From Paraphoma chrysanthemicola (Eukaryota > Ascomycota > Dothideomycetes > Pleosporales > Phaeosphaeriaceae): DNA of 64,000 nt. The number at the start of each line of letters is the position of its first letter. The stretch's first letter is position 1. Shown piece by piece: positions 56,930 through 64,000 of the stretch. The stretch spans positions 186,001 to 250,000 of the forward strand of contig JAGMWG010000012.1 of assembly GCA_020744225.1 (NCBI GenBank). Reading direction: 5' to 3'. Below the pieces are notes generated by a model that was not told where the DNA came from, made no database searches, and saw only the letters and a list, made by a program, of their open reading frames with translations. A program made the position numbers and the translations under genes.

Positions 56930-57247
56930 AAATGTTGAGTATTGTTATCTCACTGACTTTTGACTCTGTTGGATTTTGTGAACATGTGAAATGGCCAGTG
57001 TGTTCCCATTATCATGGAATTCTTTCTCATGTGTACCAATTGCGGAGAGACTTTCAGGCTCTCTTCAGCGACTGGATTAATTTCTGGTAGAAGAAAATTT
57101 GGTAGCATTACAATTCAGATTGCAGCCAAAACATTTCAAAAGAGTTGCAGCTTGCCGTTGCGTTCACTAACTTTGCTGAATGGCAGGTCGGCAAGTCAGC
57201 CATTTGCTCTAGATACACTTCAATATGTAACTTCAAACTCGAAAGCC
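56930..57247. other. Short intergenic region between convergent genes
   Basis: 3' flanks of the DUF6594 gene and the serine hydrolase gene. No gene. Confidence 0.45.
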
Positions 57248-59084
57248 TCAGGCCTGTCTCAAATAGCGGTCCTCGCCTATCGAGTTTCTCCGAATCAATT
57301 CGCTCACGAATCGATTTTGACTTCGTGCTTCGAGCACCAAGTTTGACCAGTCGCATGATGTCAAAGTGTCGATAGCGAGATGAGGTCGAACGCATATCTT
57401 GACTTGAGTGTCGTCGATCCAAACGAGCTTGAGCTTGTCAAATGCAGGGTTATTTGATGGCCCACGAATAATGATGCTGATGTCGCCGTCATCTTCTCGG
57501 CCAATGACCAACCATTGACTGAATCCGACTCCTTTGTATACTCCCACAAGGTCTTTATCGACAACAAGAGCCTTGTCAATAAGTTCTGAGTCCTCAGCCT
57601 CTCTCCTGTGCCAATCTCTTCTTGTCTGAGTCATTGCCATTTGAACTTCACGGACCACACTCTCAAGCTCCGGAAAGTTCCGAGGCATACCTTCCACGCC
57701 ACGAAGATAGCAGAGTCTTCGCAGTAGCAGCCGCATTATGTGATCGGCGGTATCAACAGGGCCAGATGTATCCGTCAACACCACTATTCTATGCAAAAAA
57801 TCAAGCGGGTTGAACGCCGTTGCACAACTGCACCCCAATGCTGTTCCACCCATGTAGTATGTCCAGAGCTCTTCCTTAGGCCGACTTGGCAAGACTGGGT
57901 ACGTGGAAAATTGTGCTGCGGGATATTGTGGTCTGTTGATTGACAATGATCCAATCTCTGACAAGTGTAATTCAGTGTAAAGGCCGAGTGGGCGATATCC
58001 TGTTGCTTCATTTTCCAACTCGAGTAAAGTATGGACAAACTCCGCGCCGGCCCGATCAATGTTTGACTTGCCATACAAGCTGTCGGAGATGAACTTGAAG
58101 AAGATATCGAGATCTTTAACAGTGCTGTATGCTCCAAGTGCGGCGGCCTCGGCACCATCTGGTCGGTATCTTGGTCGAAGCATTCGCTGTTGCTTGCTGT
58201 CCGAGTTCACTACCCATCCATGACTTTCCAGTGTGCTATTAGCAGGAAAACCGATTGATGTGGATCTCATCTCCAGAGGTCCGAACAATGTTGTGTGCAT
58301 GAAATCCTCAAAGGTGCCGCCCCATAAAGCCTCGACGATCAGTGCGATGGCAGAGTAGTTGATATTGCTATACGTCGGCCCAGATGTATTGTCAGTTGAT
58401 ACCGTTGTCTGCTGGCGAAGAGAAATGGGACCAAGAATCTCTTCAAGAAGCTGTGATAGCATTAACATCGGTTGCCCAGTTGGCGAGAGGAGATGGTGAT
58501 TCATGGACGGTAGACTTTCGCGATGTACCAAGAAGTCATAGAACGTGGGATCCCCTGTAAGAGCACCCATGCTGTCCATGCTGTCCAGTCTGTCTTTTCT
58601 GGGCAGGTTGTAGAGCTTCGATAAAGGTTCGTGCCCTAATCCCCTAAAGTTAGCATACAGGTCTGGCCCTGCGCTTTTCGACGGTTGTCCTTTGATGGCC
58701 AAAATGACCGCCACCGCAACAAGTATCTTGGTGATGGAAGCAATAGGCAATATCTCCTCGCCCTCAGGGACTGCCGGCCGGTCTAGATGAGCGGAGTCAC
58801 CAGCTCTAAGCATCGTCTTGACCTGGTGCTGCGTCCATGTCTTCCCTGTTCCGACGCTGACAGATATACTCGCCATATGAGTTCCTCCAGTATCGAGTAT
58901 CCTTTGCATCGTTCGTAAGGTTTCGTCGTCGAGGATCGGGGTGTCTTCGCTGCCGCCGGGGCGAGCTGGGCTCTGCGATCGAAGGTCCCGAGTTATTCCA
59001 CGTAAAGTGTTCACTACAAGGCTTAGTGGGCAAGAAATGGTTCATCATTTTCTCTCTTTACTTACTCATGGCTATCACGCACAT
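57248..59084 (-). CDS. Beta-lactamase/penicillin-binding-like serine hydrolase
   Basis: Two exons, 59084-59066 and 59013-57248, with a 52-nt intron; 594 residues. The large frame lacks an ATG at its start; the small first exon supplies one. The class C serine-hydrolase motifs are present: Ser99-x-x-Lys102 in IASITKIL and Tyr221-Ser-Asn223 in PTYSNINYS. A likely third-motif region is HLSEIG. FEDFMHTTLFGPLEM and GAYSTVKDLDIFFKF match the fold of EstB/LACTB-type enzymes. There is no signal peptide, so it is probably intracellular. Fungal members hydrolyse lactones, esters or amides; some sit in secondary-metabolite clusters, but none is visible here. The last 120 residues form a beta-rich extension. 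Confidence 0.85.
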
Positions 59085-60640
59085 GAGGCTGCGAGGGTAG
59101 CAGATGTCTTCCCCTCAGGGTTATCACAGAGCTGTTCTTACTCAGTACACTACGGCGGTCGCGGAGGTGTGTAGCTGGGTAGATGGGTAGCTGTGCTTGG
59201 GACAAAATACGATCAGTTCCTCTGGGCTGCCGAAGGAAAACCAAGTCATCGATAAGGGCAGGACATCGAAAGTGAAGTATCTGTACACGAGAATGTGGGC
59301 AGTCGCTTCCTACCGATCTCCATGGCGGCCTATCCGACTCGAGTGGGCGTTTATTACTAAGGAAGGGAGAGTAACAGAGCGCCACCGGCGTTTGATCACG
59401 GCATAGCCATGGCATGTCAACGTTCCGTCTGTGGGTGCCATCGAAGCAGTTTCCATCCGAACTCAAGGGTCAAAGCCTTCAAATAGACCACATGCCTTCA
59501 GATTATGTCTAGGACAATGCTTAATCCCTTGATCGAGGCATATCGCGTGTTAGAATCAGTATCACGCATGGCGGAGCGTGAATACTTTGGTGCACTAAAC
59601 TGCTAGCTGAGACTCGGGGACAATGACCTCGGGACGTATCAGCGACGGCGTCCAATCGATCCTGAGAGAGCGGTATCTAGCGTGGCTTAGCTGCGCGGGA
59701 CACCTGAGAAGACTCCTCACTCTAACAGACAGTGCTCGCACCGTATTACAGTCCCATCAGTGAACAATCGTCGACAAGGATCGTGATTGTGATGTAGGCA
59801 ACAATGCCTCGTTGTAGAGATACTCAGTAATAACAGAGTATTACACGCCTTTCCGAACACATCATTTTCCTTGAATCGTGTGAAGACGGATCATTAGGGG
59901 GACCGAACCAGATGCGGAACTGCTTGGCATGCTGAAAGCGTCAACAAAAGAAGCGGCGCACGAAAGAACGTCAAAGTTGCGGCTTCCGCGTCACTCCTCC
60001 ATCATTTCTGGACAACTTGAGGTGTGTCTGTTTGCCTCAGAGGCCTCTGATCCATTCGCCTACCTAGGAATGTGTATCCAGGTACACAGTAAGGAGCTGA
60101 TCACTTCCCAGCAGAACACCGAAGCACGCCCCTTCCGCTCCCATCGCCGCTCGTACTTGCGATTTCAGTACTCCCGAAATCGCTTCCTATCTAAAGGCGC
60201 GTCGAATACAGTTCCCTCAATTGTCCTGAGGGAATATCCGATGTTTCCACGAGAGGCCGAAGCCTCGCCGTCCTCATGCATCCCGATCCGGTCTCCAACC
60301 TTCACACTTCCTAAAGCGGAAACAAGATGTGTATACAAGCTCATTCAGGATTGAATTCCAGAGTGATGTGGCAAATGTCTGAGCACTATGCGCGGTCGCC
60401 CTCACGTGCGGTGGCGCGCATGAGTTATGCGTGTATGCACAGTTCATGCACAGCTTGCATTAGACTAGCCGAGATGCAACTTGAAGGACGTTGCGGGCCT
60501 GCAAAAAGATCGAATCACAGGTGAACACATCAGGGGACAGATGCGCGTTCGCGCAGGACAATTGAAAGCACAAATACATAAGAGCAGGTCTGCAATGGAA
60601 CCCTGTGCTAGTCATTGTCAACTTGCCTCTCTCAGCGACA
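59085..60640. other. Intergenic region
   Basis: No gene supported. ORFs up to 142 codons are Arg/Ser/Cys-rich and unrecognised. Confidence 0.4.
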
Positions 60641-60835
60641 ATGTCCGGTTCCGTAGCTCCAGCAAAACGAACAGAGGTCGACAAACTCACCAAAACTCCC
60701 ATTGACGCCTATATCGACGAAGAAAGGAAGAAGGAGCGGCTGAAGAAAAATCCTGGCTTGCAAGCACAGCAGGCATCGGCGTCGACGAACACTCGCGAAC
60801 CCAAGCGGAAAAAGTCCGGGGTAGGGGATATATGA
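60641..60835 (+). CDS. Possible small Lys-rich protein
   Basis: A 64-codon ORF from ATG 60641, highly charged, with TPIDAYIDEERKKERLKKNP and a basic end, PKRKKSGVGDI. The helix-forming middle looks like protein, but there is no splice structure, recognised family or nearby partner. It could be a real micro-protein, an exon or chance. Confidence 0.25.
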   Translation: MSGSVAPAKRTEVDKLTKTPIDAYIDEERKKERLKKNPGLQAQQASASTNTREPKRKKSGVGDI

Positions 60836-62397
60836 TTGGGAGATGTTCAGTGGACTGACTTCAAACAGTGCGCGGTTTCTTAGGTTCGGCTCTTTAAATT
60901 GATCCCTCCACGACCCAGCCTTCGGTGTGGCTCCAATCGCGCCGCGAACTGTGATATGAGATAACACATAATGGGGCGATGATTCTCTTTAGGTGGATAC
61001 GGGCATGATGGCAAAAGCAATGCGCCATTCGATAGTGCCGCTCGGAGGCTACATAAGGGCATGTGGGGCATTGCGATGACCGGTCGTTCAGAGCTTCTTA
61101 CCAGAGGGTCAATACAGAACATTGCCGGACTATGGTTTCATAGCGAATGTGTTCCGTGATTCCTTGATTACCATTAATAATGCTCTTCAATACCTTCACG
61201 CCAGCAGCAGTATCTTCTAGGCTGAGAGCAAGACAATTGATTGCGCGCCGTCAAAATCCTCCAGTGCGCTCGACAATCTGGTCAGCGATGCCGAATGCGA
61301 TTCATGTTACCATGCTCACAATGTCGCTTTATGGTCATGACATCTTGCCTTGCGCTTGAAGGTGCCATAAAGAAAGTTCTCGAATCGCGAAAGCCTTAGT
61401 CGCGATTATGGTGGGCGATGCTGGACACAGCGCTGGTGCAGGCACGGCAGCCGCACCCGCGCGAACCCGTCGGCGGCTCGACCCGCTGCAACGCACTGTG
61501 TGCTGGGCTGCCGCCGGCTGGCTCTCAACGTGCCCTCGTGTCCTTTTTTGCTCCACACAGAAAACACACATCTGTACTCTGCCAACACACATGCAGTTGT
61601 AAATATGAAAGGACGAATCGCATATTTCGATGAAGAAGATGGTCTTAACGCCAGCCTAAAGTTTTGCGCCGTTTGAAGGACCCAGTTCTCACTTTGCAAG
61701 GATGGCTGCCACTCAAGATGACGTTTCGATTTCCCTGCATCTTTCTTTGAATCATGGTCAGATCCGCATGATGCATTTGCTTCCTGGTGAGCAGGTTGAT
61801 CTGCTCAATGACGCAATGTCCGTTGCGATATAGGCACTTCCGACCACATGATGCACTTTCAAAGGCTGCGCCTGCACCAGCAAATACCTCAACGCGCTCA
61901 AGCGTACGGTTACCCTTCACGGGCAGCCGACCACGGCGCTACACCAACTGCGATATGCAGACAAACCCCTCATCATCTGATACCATGTGGCAATACATTG
62001 ATCACTAGACATTAGAATGATGCTTGGGGAGAGTGTTCGACTGACGCCGCCCTTCGAGAGTCTGCCCCACCTGCACCTGCCACCATCACGACTTGGCCCC
62101 AGCATGCTGCGCCTGTACTCAGCCTTCTGCCGCCAATTTAACTGCCTACATGTATTACATCTCAATGACTCGGATTCTTGACGAAACCGCAGCGTGCCTG
62201 TCCATCTACTTCTCGGACGAGTTCTACTCATCATCCTCGTCAATTTCGCGCATCTATTGTACGTCTTGAGACGCGAAGAATGCGAGCGCCTGCTTCCCTG
62301 CAGTCGCTAAAACACGCCCATTTTGTACTTACGTGGTACCTTGGATTCCACGAAGTCTCGAGAGGCCTTTCGCAGACTCTCTGTGCTATCGCCTCAT
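60836..62397. other. Intergenic region upstream of a HET gene
   Basis: Contains a GC-rich stretch at about 61430-61530 and no supported gene. The end is the 5' flank of the HET gene at 62398. Confidence 0.4.
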
Positions 62398-64000
62398 ATG
62401 TCAAGCCTCCAGTATCAGCCGCTCGGTGTTGACCAGATCCGCATACTTCGCCTATTGCCGGGATACAAAGAGGATGATCTTAAAGGCGAGCTATCCACCG
62501 TGTCTATCGATGATACCGCTCAATGTTTCGATGCCCTCTCGTATATGTGGGGGGATCCCGCTCCCGCAGGCATGATAGAGCTTTCAGGTCTGCCGTTACC
62601 CATTGCAAGCAATCTTGCCATCGCATTACGCCACCTCAGATACGTCGACAAGCCGCTCGTGATATGGATTGATGCAATTTGCATCAATCAAGAGGATCTG
62701 GACGAGCGCTCACGGCAGGTACAATTAATGAGACAACTCTATCGTCGCGCTGACGTTGTTCGAATTTGGATCAATGAGCCCCTCGTCGACAGCCAATCTG
62801 ATGCAGTGCGGGCTTTACAAAACTTCGACGGTGTATCGAAGACTGCTGATGACTTATGGTATGGACTTGGCCCAGATCCCAGCTTCTGGGACCCCGTTGC
62901 ACCTTTATTTCGGAACAGATACTGGGGCCGCGCTTGGATTCAGCAGGAAGTCTTGAATGCCAAGCTTATATGTCTTCACTGTCATAATATTGTGATCTCT
63001 GGATCATCTATCGCAAAGTTCCAGGAGTCACTGTCGGATCGCATTTCAGCTGTCGACGGATCATCCGCTCCGTCTGATGTAACATGGGCCAAGCACTTAG
63101 CTCCTTTCACATACCATCTCTCGCCTGCTGCTCGAGAAATCGGGCTGGGAAATAATTTCTGGACATTGTTTGAGCTTCTATCTCTTCAGGCCCCCGATTT
63201 AGAGGTATCAAATCCTCGAGACCGTATATACGCGCTTATGCACTTGGCCGAGGACTACGAGGACGGTCAAATCGTCGTAGACTATTCGAAATCGCTTGTC
63301 AGCGTAGCAATCGATGCTGCGAGCTGTCATGTTCGATTGCACCACAATGTAATGTTCCTCATGAGCGCGAGGATAGTTCAACCGCACGAAGATCAAGTAA
63401 ACGACCTCACCCAACAGCAGCAAGCACCAACGTGGCTACCACCCGAGTGGTACGGAGCCGTATCTTCGGAGTATAGAATCTCTATCGGAAGATTTGATAG
63501 TACTACAACCTGTCGTCCTGACTCGATAAGCATATCATCTCGACGCCTTCATCTTCGCGGTTTCAGAATCGACTACGTAAGAAGATGCCTAAGCCGCGAT
63601 TTGAACACTCGGCAGGCGACACCTCGACAATTTGGCGACTCACTACTCGGCTACTATCTGCGCGTATACGCTGGTGTTGGCATGGAGAAGCTATCTACTG
63701 ATATTTTCAAGGTTCTGTTGTGGACTGATGATGATGCTGCCTTACGAAACTTTCGCAGGTTGCTCAAGAATGACTTCATGGGTGAGCAAGCAGGTCCATC
63801 TTCAACCGAAGTCGACTTAGACAACGAAGAAGAGCTTATCATAATCATGTACGAAGCGGTCATATCGAGTCTTGCACTACTATTCGACTTGGCACGAGAC
63901 AGCCGCACTGCAGATCAACACATACTGTCCCGTGGTCGCCCCAATGGAGACTTGGTCCGAGGTGTCGATCTTGTCACTAGAGTGGCAATATATCAGGTCG
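62398..64000 (+). CDS. HET-domain protein, truncated by the window end
   Basis: Open from ATG 62398 to the last base without a stop, at least 534 residues, with the 3' end outside. It opens with YQPLGVDQIRILRLLPGY, the usual HET leader. Then come FDALSYMWGD (Met in place of the common Thr), LVIWIDAICINQEDLDERS, VVRIWINEP and the closing RYWGRAWIQQEVLNA. NPRDRIYALMHLAED marks the mid-region conserved in this class. No lesion is visible in the part present. It probably belongs to the same accessory class as the HET genes at 6386 and 26426, although the sequences are diverged. Confidence 0.88.
   Translation, partial: MSSLQYQPLGVDQIRILRLLPGYKEDDLKGELSTVSIDDTAQCFDALSYMWGDPAPAGMIELSGLPLPIASNLAIALRHLRYVDKPLVIWIDAICINQEDLDERSRQVQLMRQLYRRADVVRIWINEPLVDSQSDAVRALQNFDGVSKTADDLWYGLGPDPSFWDPVAPLFRNRYWGRAWIQQEVLNAKLICLHCHNIVISGSSIAKFQESLSDRISAVDGSSAPSDVTWAKHLAPFTYHLSPAAREIGLGNNFWTLFELLSLQAPDLEVSNPRDRIYALMHLAEDYEDGQIVVDYSKSLVSVAIDAASCHVRLHHNVMFLMSARIVQPHEDQVNDLTQQQQAPTWLPPEWYGAVSSEYRISIGRFDSTTTCRPDSISISSRRLHLRGFRIDYVRRCLSRDLNTRQATPRQFGDSLLGYYLRVYAGVGMEKLSTDIFKVLLWTDDDAALRNFRRLLKNDFMGEQAGPSSTEVDLDNEEELIIIMYEAVISSLALLFDLARDSRTADQHILSRGRPNGDLVRGVDLVTRVAIYQV

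Noticed and set aside
1..64000. CRISPR arrays, insertion sequences, intact transposons, rRNA genes
   Set aside because: No regularly spaced repeats, terminal repeats with a transposase, or rRNA-like stretches were seen.

Overview
The window looks like nuclear DNA of a filamentous ascomycete. Almost every gene is cut by short GT-AG introns, mostly 45-100 nt, with CTAAC/CTGAC-like branch points. The families are typical of Pezizomycotina: HET-domain proteins, a DUF6594-type membrane protein, a fungal-type transcription factor, a tannase-family feruloyl esterase and KGG-repeat stress proteins. I favour a Dothideomycete, but that placement is inference from family content. Several broken genes carry stop codons explained by C-to-T changes at CpA on one strand or the other. 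That is the signature of repeat-induced point mutation (RIP).

Layout. 1-528 is the 3' end of a Pep7/Vac1-like endosomal protein. 2.4-10.1 kb is accessory: a RIP-degraded gene copy, a seven-exon alpha/beta hydrolase, a HET-domain relic, an intact HET gene (6386-8149) and a pseudogene with two RIP-type stops (8911-10080). 10.7-24.7 kb is mostly intact: glutaminyl-tRNA synthetase, a transcription factor, a feruloyl esterase, a GRE2-like reductase, a DUF6601-like membrane protein and a small conserved-looking protein. 26.4-36.6 kb is an accessory block on one strand: a 1084-residue HET protein with a predicted N-myristoylation start, a second HET gene broken by a single CAG-to-TAG change, and a six-exon P-loop GTPase. 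38.1-44.4 kb is core metabolism: a KGG-repeat protein, an F-box/2EXR-like protein, mitochondrial malate dehydrogenase, and a carnitine acetyltransferase with a mitochondrial leader exon and a peroxisomal AKL terminus. 44.8-46.9 kb holds two decayed reading frames. 47.9-59.1 kb holds a 2EXR-like protein, a 152-residue unknown, a tail-anchored micro-ORF, a coiled-coil protein, a DUF6594 membrane protein and a beta-lactamase-like serine hydrolase. A further HET gene begins at 62398 and runs off the window.

How the genes relate. Malate dehydrogenase and carnitine acetyltransferase both serve acetyl and C4 traffic between mitochondria, peroxisomes and cytosol, and both promoters carry CCTCGG-type hexamers. 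The HET genes, the GTPase and the DUF6594 protein belong to families linked to fungal non-self recognition and regulated cell death. Their clustering, and the presence of both intact and RIP-broken members, suggests a fast-evolving allorecognition-type region. The specific pairing of HET and GTPase is a hypothesis.

Exon junctions were worked out by hand from splice signals and frame continuity. For most multi-exon genes the coding lengths sum exactly to whole codons.
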